The notes under the pieces were generated by a model, which saw nothing but the letters and a program-made list of their open reading frames with translations, ran no database searches and had not been told where the DNA came from. Positions 8,318 through 20,399 of a stretch of 64,000 nucleotides of DNA are shown one piece after another. The stretch comes from Moorella sp. Hama-1 (lineage in GTDB: Bacteria; Bacillota; DSM-521; Neomoorellales; Neomoorellaceae): contig NZ_AP024620.1 of assembly GCF_023734095.1 (NCBI RefSeq), forward strand, positions 62,001-126,000, in the 5' to 3' direction. The position numbers were made by a program, and so were the translations under genes. The number at the start of each line of letters is the position of its first letter. The first letter of the stretch is position 1.

Positions 8318-8430
8318 GTTGCCTGGAGCGTTGCCGGCTGGAACAGTGACCGGGCGGCATCATTCCAAACCCTAGAGTGTATAGCTATAGCGGCCCTGCC
8401 CCATACTAGCAAAGGGGGTGGGGTTTTTTG

Positions 8431-9240
8431 TTGCAAATGGTAGTCTGCGTCAAACAGGTGCCGGATACAACGGAGGTACGCATCGATCCCCGCACCAATA
8501 CCCTGGTCCGGGCCGGCGTGCCGGCCATTATCAATCCCTTTGACGCCCATGCCGTCGAGGCAGCGGTCCAGCTGAAAGAACGGTATGGCGGCCGGGTAAC
8601 GGCCTTGTCCATGGGTCCGCCCCAGGCCACCGAGGTCCTGCGGCGCGCCCTGGGTATGGGTGCCGATCGGGCCATCCTCCTGAGTGATCGGGCCTTTGCC
8701 GGTTCTGATACCCTGGCTACCAGCTATATCCTGGCGGCAGCCATTAGAACCATCGACCGGGAAACCCCGGTGGATCTGGTCTTCTGCGGCAAACAGGCTA
8801 TCGACGGTGATACGGCCCAGGTCGGGCCGGGTATTGCCACCCGCCTGGGATTCACCCAGCTAACCTACGTCATGGCCATTGACAGCGTAGATCTAGGGGG
8901 GCGGCAGATCCAGGTCCAGCGCAAGCTGGAGGGGAAACGGGAGGTTGTCCGGGGCCGCCTGCCGGCCCTGGTGACGGTGGTCAAGGATTTGAATGAACTC
9001 CGTTATGCTTCTCTGCCGGCCCTGATCCAGGCCGCCCGGGCGGAGATCGTCACCTGGAATAAAGATAACCTGGCCATCGACCCGGCGCACCTGGGCCTGA
9101 AGGGTTCACCCACCTCGGTCCGGCGTATCTTTGCCCCGCCGGAACGGCCGGGTGGGGAGCTTATCCCCGGTGACCCCCGCCAGGCGGCGGCCACCCTGGT
9201 GGCCAAACTGGTCCTGACAAAGATTATTGCGGATAAGTAG
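8431..9240 (+). CDS. fixA: Electron transfer flavoprotein beta subunit (FixA)
   Basis: About 269 aa, EtfB/FixA family. It starts QMVVCVKQVPDTTEVRIDPRTNTL and has the family blocks NPFDAHAVEAAVQLKERYGG, ALGMGADRAILLSDRAFAGSDTLATSYILA and FCGKQAIDGDTAQVGPGIA. TTG 8431 is 7 bp behind GGGGGTGGGG; TTG 8428 and ATG 8437 are alternatives. With the next three genes it forms fixABCX, a complex known in other organisms to bifurcate electrons from NADH to ferredoxin or flavodoxin and to a quinone. This would suit an acetogen needing low-potential electrons. Confidence 0.92.
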   Translation: MQMVVCVKQVPDTTEVRIDPRTNTLVRAGVPAIINPFDAHAVEAAVQLKERYGGRVTALSMGPPQATEVLRRALGMGADRAILLSDRAFAGSDTLATSYILAAAIRTIDRETPVDLVFCGKQAIDGDTAQVGPGIATRLGFTQLTYVMAIDSVDLGGRQIQVQRKLEGKREVVRGRLPALVTVVKDLNELRYASLPALIQAARAEIVTWNKDNLAIDPAHLGLKGSPTSVRRIFAPPERPGGELIPGDPRQAAATLVAKLVLTKIIADK

Positions 9241-9259
9241 AGGAAGGAGCTGACGCGAA

Positions 9260-10285
9260 CTGACTGCAACCGCCAATGGCGAATATCGCGGTGTCTGGGT
9301 CTTCATCGAACAGGTCAACGGCGAGCCGGCCCCGGTTTCCTGGGAGCTGCTGGGGGTCGGGCGGCAGCTGGCCGACACCCTGGAGGTAGAACTTGCCGGT
9401 GTCCTGTTGGGACAGGGGGTGGCCGGTCTGGCCAGGGAAGCCTGGGCCTATGGCGCTGACAGGGTTTACCTGGTAGAGGATGCCATCCTGGGACCCTACC
9501 GTACCGCCCCCTACGCCCGGGCCCTGGTGGAGCTGGTCAAAGGTTATAAACCGGAGATTCTTCTCCTGGGGGCCACCAGCCTGGGCCGGGACCTCTCGGG
9601 AGCGGTGGCCACGGCCCTGGAGACCGGCCTCACGGCTGATTGTACTGGCCTCCATATTGACCCCGAAACCCGTCTGCTGGAACAGACCCGGCCGGCCTTC
9701 GGTGGTAATGTCATGGCCACTATCCTCTGCCGCCACCACCGGCCCCAGATGGCGACCGTCCGGCCGCGGGTCATGCCCCTGCCTCGCCGCCAGGAGGACC
9801 GCCAGGGGAAGCTGGTGCGGGTGACTGTACCCTTTGCAGGGGAAGAGGCCGGAGTCCAGGTAGTGGAGATTATCGCTGAGCCCGGGAAGGCCGTTTACCT
9901 GGACCGGGCCGAGATTATCGTGGCCGGCGGCCGTGGGCTGGGGTCCAGAGAAAACCTGCACCTTCTGGAAGAGCTGGCCGGCGTCCTGGGGGGCACCCTG
10001 GGGGCCTCCCGGGCGGCCGTGGAGGCCGGCTGGCTACCACCCGAGTACCAGGTGGGCCAGACGGGAACCACCGTCCGGCCGAAGGTCTATTTCGCCATTG
10101 GTATTTCCGGGGCCATCCAGCACCTGGTCGGCATGCAGACTGCCGACGTGATTGTGGCGATCAATCAGGACCCGGAGGCCCCCATTTTTAAGGTGGCCAC
10201 CTATGGTATTATCGGCGACTTCCTGGAGGTAGTACCTGCCCTGACGGAGGAGTTCCGGCGGCAGCTGGCCGGGTGCCCGGCTTGA
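9260..10285 (+). CDS. fixB: Electron transfer flavoprotein alpha subunit (FixB), probable CTG start
   Basis: 341 aa when begun at CTG 9260. The coding frame, stopped by TGA at 9251-9253, contains conserved EtfA N-terminal sequence (GVWVFIEQVNGEPAPVSWEL) before the first TTG at 9407. No ATG, GTG or TTG lies in frame between 9254 and 9406. AGGAAGGAG at 9241-9249 is ideally placed for the CTG. The C-terminal FAD-binding domain shows VAGGRGLGSRENL, LGGTLGASRAAVEAGW, QVGQTGTTVRPKVYFAIGISGAIQHL and VAINQDPEAPIF. It pairs with FixA as the flavin-carrying ETF dimer. Confidence 0.88.
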   Translation: MTATANGEYRGVWVFIEQVNGEPAPVSWELLGVGRQLADTLEVELAGVLLGQGVAGLAREAWAYGADRVYLVEDAILGPYRTAPYARALVELVKGYKPEILLLGATSLGRDLSGAVATALETGLTADCTGLHIDPETRLLEQTRPAFGGNVMATILCRHHRPQMATVRPRVMPLPRRQEDRQGKLVRVTVPFAGEEAGVQVVEIIAEPGKAVYLDRAEIIVAGGRGLGSRENLHLLEELAGVLGGTLGASRAAVEAGWLPPEYQVGQTGTTVRPKVYFAIGISGAIQHLVGMQTADVIVAINQDPEAPIFKVATYGIIGDFLEVVPALTEEFRRQLAGCPA

Positions 10286-10311
10286 ACCGGCGGGGCGGAA
10301 TTTCGTTACCG

Positions 10312-10465
10312 CGGAGCCCCACAGGGGGGCCAGCGCCCCCGCCAGCGAATTATAAAAATGGAGGCTAAGGTAAAGGGTTTGAGGTACAGGCGGAGGGCGA
10401 CTTGGTTCGAGGTATTAATAAACTCAGCGAAGCCGCGGCGAGAGAGCGGCTATGGGTGGGGATAC
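10312..10465 (+). repeat. Type B intergenic repeat, copy B3 (left half, inside the fix operon)
   Basis: Carries the shared head (GGAGCCCC...GCCCCCGCCAGCGAA), then GTACAGGCGGAGGGCGACTT, GGTTCGAGG, AAACTCAGCGAAGCC, matching the left arm of the full element at 61654-61967. The right arm is absent. It separates fixB from fixC by about 195 bp in an otherwise tight operon; no gene is seen in the gap. Confidence 0.75.
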
Positions 10466-10480
10466 TATCTATGGAGATGA

Positions 10481-11785
10481 ATGGGGATGGCTGAAAGGTT
10501 TGAGGTCGCAGTTGTCGGCGCGGGACCGGCCGGCCTGGCGGCGGCCCTAACCCTGGCCCGGGCCGGGGTAGAGGTCATTATCTTTGAACGCGGGGAGCAC
10601 CCGGGCAGCAAAAATATCATGGGGGGCGTCCTCTATCGCCACCCTACAGAAGCTGTAGTTCCCGAGTTTTATCACCAGGCCCCCCTGGAACGGCCGGTGG
10701 TGGAACAGCGCCTGTGGCTCCTCACGGCAGAAGCGGCCCTGACCCTGGGTTACAAAGATCAGGTCTTCGCCGGTGAACCCTATAACGCCTTTACCGTCCT
10801 GCGGGCCCGGTTTGACCGCTGGTTGGCGGAGCAAGCGGTAGCCGCCGGGGCGGTGCTGATTAATGAAACGGTCATTGAAGACCTCCTCTGGAAGGAAGAC
10901 CGGGTCATCGGGGTCCGGGCCGGCCGGGAAGGGGGCGATGTCCGGGCCGGGGTGGTCATCCTGGCCGAAGGGGCCAACTCCCTCTTGACCCAAAAGGCCG
11001 GGCTGAAGCGTGATGGCATCAGCACCAATCAGCTGGCCGTGGCTGTGAAGGAAATAATTGCCCTCCCCCGGGAGAAGATCGAGGATCGCTTCAACCTGGA
11101 AGAGGGCCAGGGCTGCACCATTGAACTCCTGGGGGAAGCCACCAAGGGCATGATGGGTACCGCCTTTATCTATACCAATAAAGACTCCCTCTCTGTGGGG
11201 GTTGGGGTCCTTCTATCGAGCCTGGTGCGCCGCCGCCTGAACCCCAATGACCTCCTGGAGCACCTCAAGTCTCACCCCATGGTCCGCCCCCTGTTGGCCG
11301 GGGGCGAGAGCAAGGAGTACCAGGGCCACCTCATCCCCGAAGGGGGTTACCAGGCCGTACCCCAACTCTATGGCAACGGCGTCCTGGTGACCGGCGATGC
11401 CGCCATGCTGGTCAACGGCATCCACCGGGAGGGCGCCAACCTGGCCCTGACCTCGGGCCTGCTGGCGGCTCAGACCATCCTGGCCGCCAGGGAGAAAGGG
11501 GACTATAGCGCGGCCAACCTGGCACCCTACCGCCAGGCCCTGGAGGAGAGCTTTGTTCTGAAAGACTTACGTAAATACCAGCGGGCGCCCTTCTTTTTTG
11601 ATCAGAACCCCCATTTCTTTACCCTGTACCCGGAGCTCCTCTCCCGGGCCGCCCGGGAGTTCCTGACAGTCGATAATGTCCCCAAACGCGAGAAGCAGAA
11701 CCGCATCTTGCGAGAAGTAACCGCCGCACGCAGTCGTTTCCAGATCGCCCGGGATCTCTATAGCTTCTGGAGGGTGATGGGTTGA
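10481..11785 (+). CDS. fixC: FAD-dependent ETF:quinone oxidoreductase-like protein (FixC)
   Basis: 434 aa. The N-terminal Rossmann motif VAVVGAGPAGLAAALTLARAGV is followed by FERGEHPGSKNIMGGVLY, the FixC-family signature. A second FAD motif is GNGVLVTGDAAMLVNGIHREGANLALTSGLLAA. FixC resembles ETF-QO and receives electrons from the FixAB flavins to pass to quinone through FixX. ATG 10481 or 10487 may be used, both after ATGGAGATGA. Its stop overlaps the fixX start (TGATG), so the two are translationally coupled. Confidence 0.92.
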   Translation: MGMAERFEVAVVGAGPAGLAAALTLARAGVEVIIFERGEHPGSKNIMGGVLYRHPTEAVVPEFYHQAPLERPVVEQRLWLLTAEAALTLGYKDQVFAGEPYNAFTVLRARFDRWLAEQAVAAGAVLINETVIEDLLWKEDRVIGVRAGREGGDVRAGVVILAEGANSLLTQKAGLKRDGISTNQLAVAVKEIIALPREKIEDRFNLEEGQGCTIELLGEATKGMMGTAFIYTNKDSLSVGVGVLLSSLVRRRLNPNDLLEHLKSHPMVRPLLAGGESKEYQGHLIPEGGYQAVPQLYGNGVLVTGDAAMLVNGIHREGANLALTSGLLAAQTILAAREKGDYSAANLAPYRQALEESFVLKDLRKYQRAPFFFDQNPHFFTLYPELLSRAAREFLTVDNVPKREKQNRILREVTAARSRFQIARDLYSFWRVMG

Positions 11786-12063
11786 TGCGCCTGGAAGATA
11801 AACTTTTTCTCAATCGCTACCAGACGGACAAACACCCGCACTTGTATATTAAGGACCGGGAGGTCTGCCGCCACTGTGAGGGCAAGCCCTGTACCTTTAT
11901 CTGCCCGGCCCGGGTCTACGTCTGGAATGAGCAGGAGGAGCGTATTGAGACCGCCTATGAAGGCTGCGTGGAGTGCGGCACCTGCCGGTATGGCTGTGCC
12001 CATGATAATATCGACTGGCGCAACCCCCGCGGCGGTTTCGGTATTCTCTATAAGTACGGGTAG
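11785..12063 (+). CDS. fixX: Ferredoxin-like protein FixX
   Basis: 92 aa, the usual FixX size. Cysteines sit in CRHCEGKPCTFICP and CVECGTCRYGC, giving a ferredoxin-type iron-sulfur site; the C-terminal NPRGGFGILYKYG is a strong FixX signature. It passes electrons from the FixC flavoprotein. The ATG at 11785 overlaps the fixC stop. Confidence 0.93.
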   Translation: MRLEDKLFLNRYQTDKHPHLYIKDREVCRHCEGKPCTFICPARVYVWNEQEERIETAYEGCVECGTCRYGCAHDNIDWRNPRGGFGILYKYG

Positions 12064-12213
12064 TCCTAGATACTACCTGATATCAGTGGTGCGGGCTTCG
12101 CGTTCTACTTCTTTCGTAAGGAACACTGGTTCGGTTATCGTAACACTGCTTTGTGGGCACATTTTCCAGGCTGGTTAATATGATGTAGTAAAGACCAGCC
12201 GGAGGTGGCCCCG

Positions 12214-12645
12214 ATGACAATTGACCATATAATTAACCTGCTGAACCTGGATCTCTCCTGGGAATACGCCGCCATGATCCAGTACATCCAGCACGCCAGC
12301 CTGCTGACCGGGCCGGAGTACTTCGCCATTATCGATGAGGAGCTCCAGCATGCCCAGGCCGAGCACGAGCACGCTGTGAGAATTAGCGATAAGATCCAGT
12401 ACCTGGGGGGATTCCCGACGGTTAGTGTCCAGGAGATTAAGACCTCCCTCAGTAACGTAGAGATGCTTCGCCAGGATCTCCAGGCTGAATATGACGCTTT
12501 GAACCGTTATCTCCAGCGCATTGAACAACTGGAAGCCCTGAAACTCTACGATGTCGCCCAGGTCATCCGCGAGATCGCCCTGGTAGAACAGGAGCATATT
12601 ATTGATCTGGAAAAGTCCCTGGGTATCCAGAAAGTCAGGCGTTAA
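12214..12645 (+). CDS. Ferritin-like diiron protein
   Basis: 143 aa, all-helical by composition. Two Glu/ExxH metal-ligand sets are visible: EYAAMIQY with EELQHAQAEHEH, and EYDALNRY with EQEHIIDLEKSLG. This matches the bacterioferritin/rubrerythrin superfamily, without a rubredoxin domain. Likely roles are iron storage or peroxide defence in an anaerobe. ATG 12214 is chosen because GGAGGTGG precedes it by 5 bp; a GTG at 12205 lies inside that site. From 12646 to 12788 I see no gene. Confidence 0.8.
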   Translation: MTIDHIINLLNLDLSWEYAAMIQYIQHASLLTGPEYFAIIDEELQHAQAEHEHAVRISDKIQYLGGFPTVSVQEIKTSLSNVEMLRQDLQAEYDALNRYLQRIEQLEALKLYDVAQVIREIALVEQEHIIDLEKSLGIQKVRR

Positions 12646-12788
12646 ATCAGGTCAAGAGAAGCAATGATTACTGGGGAGCTTACCAATCCCCTGTTTTTTT
12701 ATGCCCCGGTAAATGGTGCTGGCAACGAACCGTACTGCTCTATCAGCCATATCATGGTTAATAAAACCATTTTCCGGGAGGAATTAAC

Positions 12789-13727
12789 GTGGCCCTACAG
12801 GAGCGGCAACTGGAGAACAACTGGTATTATGTCCCCGACCCGCCCGGGCTGGCCTCCCTGCGCAGCCACGGTGGCCTGCTGCGCTATATCCTGCCCTTCT
12901 GGTTCGGGGTTACGGAGAACGGGGGCCTGGCGGACCAGGCCGACGCCGGGGGCCTGGCGGCCATCCGGAGCTACAACCTGCCGGTGCTGGCCATTGTGCA
13001 TAACTACTCCAGTCCCCAGTACGGCCCCCTGATCCACAGGTTGCTGACGACGACCGGGTTGCGCCAGACCCTGGTCCAGAGCATCCTGACCCTGATGTAC
13101 CGCTGGGGCTTTGCCGGGGTGAATATCGATTTTGAGTTCATCCCGCCAGAGGATCGCCCCTACCTGACTCAGTTTATGAACCAGCTGGGGCAGACCCTCA
13201 GACCGGCGGGTTTCTTAACTACCATCTCCGTACCGGCGGAACTGGGGGATAATCCCCGCCACCCCTTTTCCGGGGCCTTCAGCTACCCGGAGCTGGCCGC
13301 CGCCAGCGACCAGCTCTACCTCCTGGCCTATGACGAACACTTCGCCAGTCCCGGCCCCATTGCTTCGACAGGCTTTATCCGCCAGGTGCTGGATTATGCC
13401 GTGACGGTAATACCCCGGCAAAAGATCCGCCTGGGTATGGCTGTCTACGGCTATGACTGGGCTGAAGGGGCCCGGGTGCCGGTGACCCTGTCCCACAGCC
13501 AGGTCCAGGACCTGGCCCGGCGGGTCGGGGCCAGCGTCTACTACGACCCTAACGCCCTGGAATCGACCTTCAGCTATGTCGAGGATAATACCCCCCACGT
13601 GGTCTGGTTTGAGGACGTACGCAGCTTTAGCGTCCGTCTGGGGCTGGTCCAGGAATACGGCCTCCCGGGAATCGGTGTCTGGCGCCTGGGTCTGGAAGAC
13701 CCGCGTATCTGGGAACTCAGGGGGTAA
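12789..13727 (+). CDS. Glycoside hydrolase family 18-type protein (YaaH/YdhD-like, no LysM)
   Basis: 312 aa TIM barrel. The GH18 catalytic strand reads WGFAGVNIDFEFIPPEDRPYL, with the acid Glu in DFE. Other typical pieces are LPVLAIVHNY, DQLYLLAYDEH and IRLGMAVYGYDW. B. subtilis spore-associated YaaH and YdhD share this catalytic domain after LysM repeats. Here there is neither a LysM nor a signal peptide, so it is likely delivered from the mother cell or forespore cytoplasm, acting on cortex peptidoglycan. GTG 12789 follows GGGAGGAATTAAC. It faces PFOR across a shared terminator. Confidence 0.83.
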   Translation: MALQERQLENNWYYVPDPPGLASLRSHGGLLRYILPFWFGVTENGGLADQADAGGLAAIRSYNLPVLAIVHNYSSPQYGPLIHRLLTTTGLRQTLVQSILTLMYRWGFAGVNIDFEFIPPEDRPYLTQFMNQLGQTLRPAGFLTTISVPAELGDNPRHPFSGAFSYPELAAASDQLYLLAYDEHFASPGPIASTGFIRQVLDYAVTVIPRQKIRLGMAVYGYDWAEGARVPVTLSHSQVQDLARRVGASVYYDPNALESTFSYVEDNTPHVVWFEDVRSFSVRLGLVQEYGLPGIGVWRLGLEDPRIWELRG

Positions 13728-13732
13728 AAAAT

Positions 13733-13760
13733 AAGGCCAGGAGTGTTAACTCCTGGCCTT
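13733..13760. terminator. Bidirectional terminator between GH18 gene and PFOR
   Basis: AAGGCCAGGAG (13733-13743) pairs with CTCCTGGCCTT (13750-13760); an A-run lies on the left and T residues in the right arm. It serves the two convergent genes. Confidence 0.85.
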
Positions 13761-13775
13761 ACAGCGCCTCCGGTA

Positions 13776-17294
<3,519 letters not shown>

Positions 17295-17339
17295 TCATCC
17301 TCCTTGAAAAAAATTCAACCTACCCCCCTACCCCATACT

Positions 17340-17368
17340 ACTCTAGCACTACCTATATTAATGGTCAA
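17340..17368 (-). promoter_or_regulatory. Candidate promoter of PFOR
   Basis: On the minus strand, TTGACC (17368-17363), 17-bp spacer, TAGAGT (17345-17340), about 50 bp before the ATG. The -35 is good and the -10 weak, consistent with possible activation. Confidence 0.45.
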
Positions 17369-17426
17369 TACTAAAGTATAATGTATAAAAAAGACACAAT
17401 GGCCTGAGATCCCGAATAAAAATATA

Positions 17427-17445
17427 GCCCCGGGGAAACAGGGGC
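17427..17445 (-). terminator. Possible terminator after the lipoprotein gene
   Basis: On the minus strand GCCCC pairs with GGGGC around an 8-nt loop and is followed by TATATTTTTATT. The stem is only 5 bp. Confidence 0.4.
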
Positions 17446-17569
17446 ATAGCCAGCCACGTCGTGATGACGGAAAAGGTTTTTTCAGGCCTGCTGGCCCGGG
17501 TACCGGTATCTACCGGCGGCGCCGGCCACGGTAGAAGGGTGGGTGGGCAGTCCGTGCAGGCCGGATCCT

Positions 17570-18850
17570 TTAAGGCCCGGTGCTGATGTTGTCAATCCGC
17601 CAGCCGGTAGTAGGCGTCTCCCGGCGCAGGGTAAAAAAGCGGATCTGCCGGCCGCTATCATAAGTAATGACCCTCCTGACGTTGAGATCAACTTCGACAA
17701 CGTACTTCTTTACATTCGGGTCTACCGGGCCGGGATCCTGGTAGGGCTGGATGCGAATCACCCTGGCCCGGGTGATGTTGTTGATCTCATCGGCATCGTT
17801 GGTGGCATAGGAGTAGTTATAGAGGCGGTTGTTATCCATGTTGTTAAAAAGATAAGTGACTAGACGCCGCCTGGTTTCACAGGCATGGGCTGTCCGCGGG
17901 TCCTTATGATCGATAGCTTCGTAGTAAGTCTCGATGACCTTTTCCGGGGTCATCTGGCTGATGAGCTTTTCCTGTTCATTATGGTGGTCGATAAACTGGT
18001 CAACCCATTGCCCCCAGGTTTTCCCGGTGATCTCCTCCATCCGGCGCCCCTTCAGGGAGCAGGCAAAGGCATCGTGACGGCCGGCGTCCAGCCAGGCACC
18101 GACTATTTTATCGCCGTCCCGGACGATTACAGCCCGGCCGGCGTCCTGGCGTGGTTTCATAAAAGCCGGGAGGGGTTCTTCCAGCTTGTAAAGGTTAATC
18201 TGGACGTTTTTTCCCAGGTAGGGGGTCAGATCCAGGCCGACATCCTTGCTCAACTCGTTATTATAGGCATAGTAAAGGGATACCGGATATTCCCCGGATT
18301 CATGCTGGAATGTATCCGGCAGGCCGCCTGTGTAACTCTTGATCTTATAAAATACAGTCCAGCCGTATTGCTTCAGGAAGGCGACATCGGCCGGGTCGAC
18401 GTCGCTGGTGGCCTCGGGATACTGGGACAAGATGGCCAGATTGGTGCTAAATTTAAGGGGTACCTGGTGCCAGCCATCCTCCAGTTCCAGGTAACCGGGG
18501 CTGTTATCCTGGTGGTAATAAGGATACTGTTTACTGGCCAGGGTTTCGCCATTATGGGTGAATTTAAAAGCCAGGTAGTCCCGGGCACCGCCCCAGGAGG
18601 ACGGCGGTGGGTTGGTGCCCGGCAGTTGCCCCAGGAAATCCAGCAGGCGCCGGGTGAGTTGTTTATCATTGAGGTTGATGACTTGTTTGGGTTCACCGGA
18701 GGATTGGTTAACATAAAATTCAAGGCCGACAATACTACTTTTGTATTCCTGAAAACTGGCTGTCGCAGTAACCGGGGGAGGTTCGGACCGGCATCCGGCC
18801 AGGCTCAAGGACAGCAGGACCAGCAAAAGGACAAGTAAACGCCGGGGCAT
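17570..18850 (-). CDS. Predicted lipoprotein of unknown function
   Basis: 426 aa. The lipobox signal peptide is MPRRLLVLLLVLLSLSLAGC, so the mature protein is anchored at Cys20. The middle region has no motif I recognise. The C-terminal 110 residues (from VIETYYEAIDHKDPRTAHACETRRR to GWRIDNISTGP) resemble the DUF4829-type secreted domain of Firmicutes, related to NTF2-like folds. I do not know its function. It stands alone with its own promoter, between PFOR (same strand) and the divergent ModE-like gene. Confidence 0.7.
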   Translation of the reverse strand: MPRRLLVLLLVLLSLSLAGCRSEPPPVTATASFQEYKSSIVGLEFYVNQSSGEPKQVINLNDKQLTRRLLDFLGQLPGTNPPPSSWGGARDYLAFKFTHNGETLASKQYPYYHQDNSPGYLELEDGWHQVPLKFSTNLAILSQYPEATSDVDPADVAFLKQYGWTVFYKIKSYTGGLPDTFQHESGEYPVSLYYAYNNELSKDVGLDLTPYLGKNVQINLYKLEEPLPAFMKPRQDAGRAVIVRDGDKIVGAWLDAGRHDAFACSLKGRRMEEITGKTWGQWVDQFIDHHNEQEKLISQMTPEKVIETYYEAIDHKDPRTAHACETRRRLVTYLFNNMDNNRLYNYSYATNDADEINNITRARVIRIQPYQDPGPVDPNVKKYVVEVDLNVRRVITYDSGRQIRFFTLRRETPTTGWRIDNISTGP

Positions 18851-18906
18851 GGGCTTCTCTCCTGTTATAAGTTTTAAGTGGGTTTAAAAGGGCAGTTCAA
18901 TCTATA

Positions 18907-18935
18907 ATAATATCCCTGATGGGCTTCTATATCAA
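18907..18935 (-). promoter_or_regulatory. Promoter of the lipoprotein gene
   Basis: On the minus strand TTGATA (18935-18930), 17-bp spacer, TATTAT (18912-18907). Confidence 0.55.
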
Positions 18936-19033
18936 TAGACGTTTGTTTTTTAGATAAGGTTCCCCGGAATTCAGGAAAAAATAACCTTTCGGGGTTCCCT
19001 AAAATAGGTTTCTACCAGAAATGGCAAAAGTTA

Positions 19034-19062
19034 TTGACCGTTCCTTCCCATGAGTTTACAAT
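19034..19062 (+). promoter_or_regulatory. Sigma-A type promoter of the ModE-like/tup operon
   Basis: TTGACC (19034-19039), 17-bp spacer, TACAAT (19057-19062), 23 bp before the ATG at 19086. The ModE-like protein it drives may regulate this site itself. Confidence 0.7.
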
Positions 19063-19085
19063 AAAAGGTGTAACGGGGTGAAAGA

Positions 19086-19412
19086 ATGCAGGTACGTTAT
19101 AAGCTCTGGCTGGAAGAGGATGAGCATGTCTTCGGGGAGGGTCTTTTTGAGCTCCTCCAGGAGGTTGACCGGCTGGGCTCCATCAACCAGGCGGCCCGGA
19201 GCCTGAAGATGTCTTATCGCCAGGCCTGGGGCCAGGTTAAGAAGGCCGAGGAACGCCTGGGACAACGGCTCCTGATTACCCGCGTAGGAGGTGAGACCGG
19301 CGGTGGGGCCGAACTTACCCCGGTAGGTAGGAGGCTGGTGCAGCGTTACCAGCAGTTTAAAAGGGAGGCTGCGGCAGCCATTGAGGAGGCCTTCCAGCGC
19401 TGCTTCAGTTGA
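19086..19412 (+). CDS. ModE-type HTH regulator, DNA-binding domain only
   Basis: 108 aa. It matches the N-terminal winged-helix domain of ModE: LFELLQEVDRLGSINQAARSLKMSYRQAWGQVKKAEERLGQRLLITRVGGETGGGAELTPVGRRLVQRY. The oxyanion-binding MOP/TOBE domains of full ModE are missing, so metal sensing, if any, is done by other means. It is the first gene before tupABC and probably controls tungstate or molybdate uptake. ATG 19086 follows ACGGGGTGAAAGA. Confidence 0.85.
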   Translation: MQVRYKLWLEEDEHVFGEGLFELLQEVDRLGSINQAARSLKMSYRQAWGQVKKAEERLGQRLLITRVGGETGGGAELTPVGRRLVQRYQQFKREAAAAIEEAFQRCFS

Positions 19413-19457
19413 TTTTTAACCTCGTTATGCTGGCGCAAACATAAGGAGGCGTTTAGA

Positions 19458-20378
19458 ATGCTGAGGATTAAGAGATATGGGCTGTTTCTATCTTTGCTGG
19501 TGGTTTTGCTCCTGACCTTGATCGGCGGCTGCGGTCAGGGCCAGGCTAAAAAGGAAGGGGACAAGCAGGCAACGCCGGCCACCACGGCGTCAGCAGGGCC
19601 CATCAATAAGGATCTTATTCTGGCTACAACTACCAGTACCATGGATAGCGGCCTCCTCGACGTATTGATTCCCATGTTCGAGAAAAAGACCGGTTATACC
19701 GTTAAACCCAATGCTGTGGGCACAGGACAGGCCCTGGCCATGGGCGATCAGGGTAATGCCGATGTCCTCCTAGTCCACGCCCCGGCTGATGAAATAAAGC
19801 TGGTCCAAAAGGGGACGGCCATCAACCGGCAGCTGGTCATGCATAATGACTTTATCATCGTCGGGCCGCCGTCCGACCCGGCCGGGATCAAAGGCACGAA
19901 AAAGGCCGTTGATGCTCTAAAGCATATCGCCGCCAAACAGGCCATCTTCGTCTCCCGGGGCGATGACTCCGGCACCCATAAGATGGAGAAGTCCCTCTGG
20001 ACGGCCGCCGGTATTCAGCCCCAGGGTAAATGGTACCAGGAAGCCGGCGCCGGCATGGGCCAGACCCTGAATATAGCTTCGGAAAAGTCCGGCTACACCC
20101 TGACGGACCGGGCCACCTACCTGTCGTTAAAGAAAAACCTTAAATTGGAAATTATGGTTGAAGGGGAAAAATCCCTCCTTAACATTTACCATGTCATGCA
20201 GGTTAACCCTGAGAAATTCCCGGGGATGAAGATCAACAGCGAGGGCGCGAAAGCCTTTGTCGACTTTATGCTGGCACCGGAGACCCAGAAGGTCATCGGC
20301 GATTTCAAAAAGGATAAATACGGGCAGTCCCTCTTCTTCCCCGACGCCGGCAAGGACGAGAACACCCTGGGACAATAG
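19458..20378 (+). CDS. tupA: Tungstate ABC transporter substrate-binding lipoprotein
   Basis: 306 aa. The lipobox is LLLTLIGGCGQG; the mature part begins after Cys25. The TupA signature LILATTTSTMDSGLLD (about 55-70) contains the TTTS oxyanion-binding motif. VGTGQALAMGDQGNADVLLVHAP, FVSRGDDSGTH and GYTLTDRATYL are further family blocks. TupA binds tungstate with very high affinity. Moorella-type acetogens use tungsten in formate dehydrogenase and aldehyde oxidoreductases, so the locus feeds central metabolism. ATG 19458 follows AAGGAGGCG. Confidence 0.93.
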   Translation: MLRIKRYGLFLSLLVVLLLTLIGGCGQGQAKKEGDKQATPATTASAGPINKDLILATTTSTMDSGLLDVLIPMFEKKTGYTVKPNAVGTGQALAMGDQGNADVLLVHAPADEIKLVQKGTAINRQLVMHNDFIIVGPPSDPAGIKGTKKAVDALKHIAAKQAIFVSRGDDSGTHKMEKSLWTAAGIQPQGKWYQEAGAGMGQTLNIASEKSGYTLTDRATYLSLKKNLKLEIMVEGEKSLLNIYHVMQVNPEKFPGMKINSEGAKAFVDFMLAPETQKVIGDFKKDKYGQSLFFPDAGKDENTLGQ

Positions 20379-20399
20379 GGAAGGAGTACAAGCTGACCG

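Noticed and set aside
8320-8427. A sigma-54 promoter before fixABCX
   Set aside because: TGGAGCGTTGCC superficially resembles the element, but the invariant GG/GC spacing is not met.
12664-13032. A 122-aa frame before and over the GH18 gene
   Set aside because: It overlaps the GH18 start in another frame and has no motif; the GH18 frame has the catalytic site and a good ribosome-binding site.
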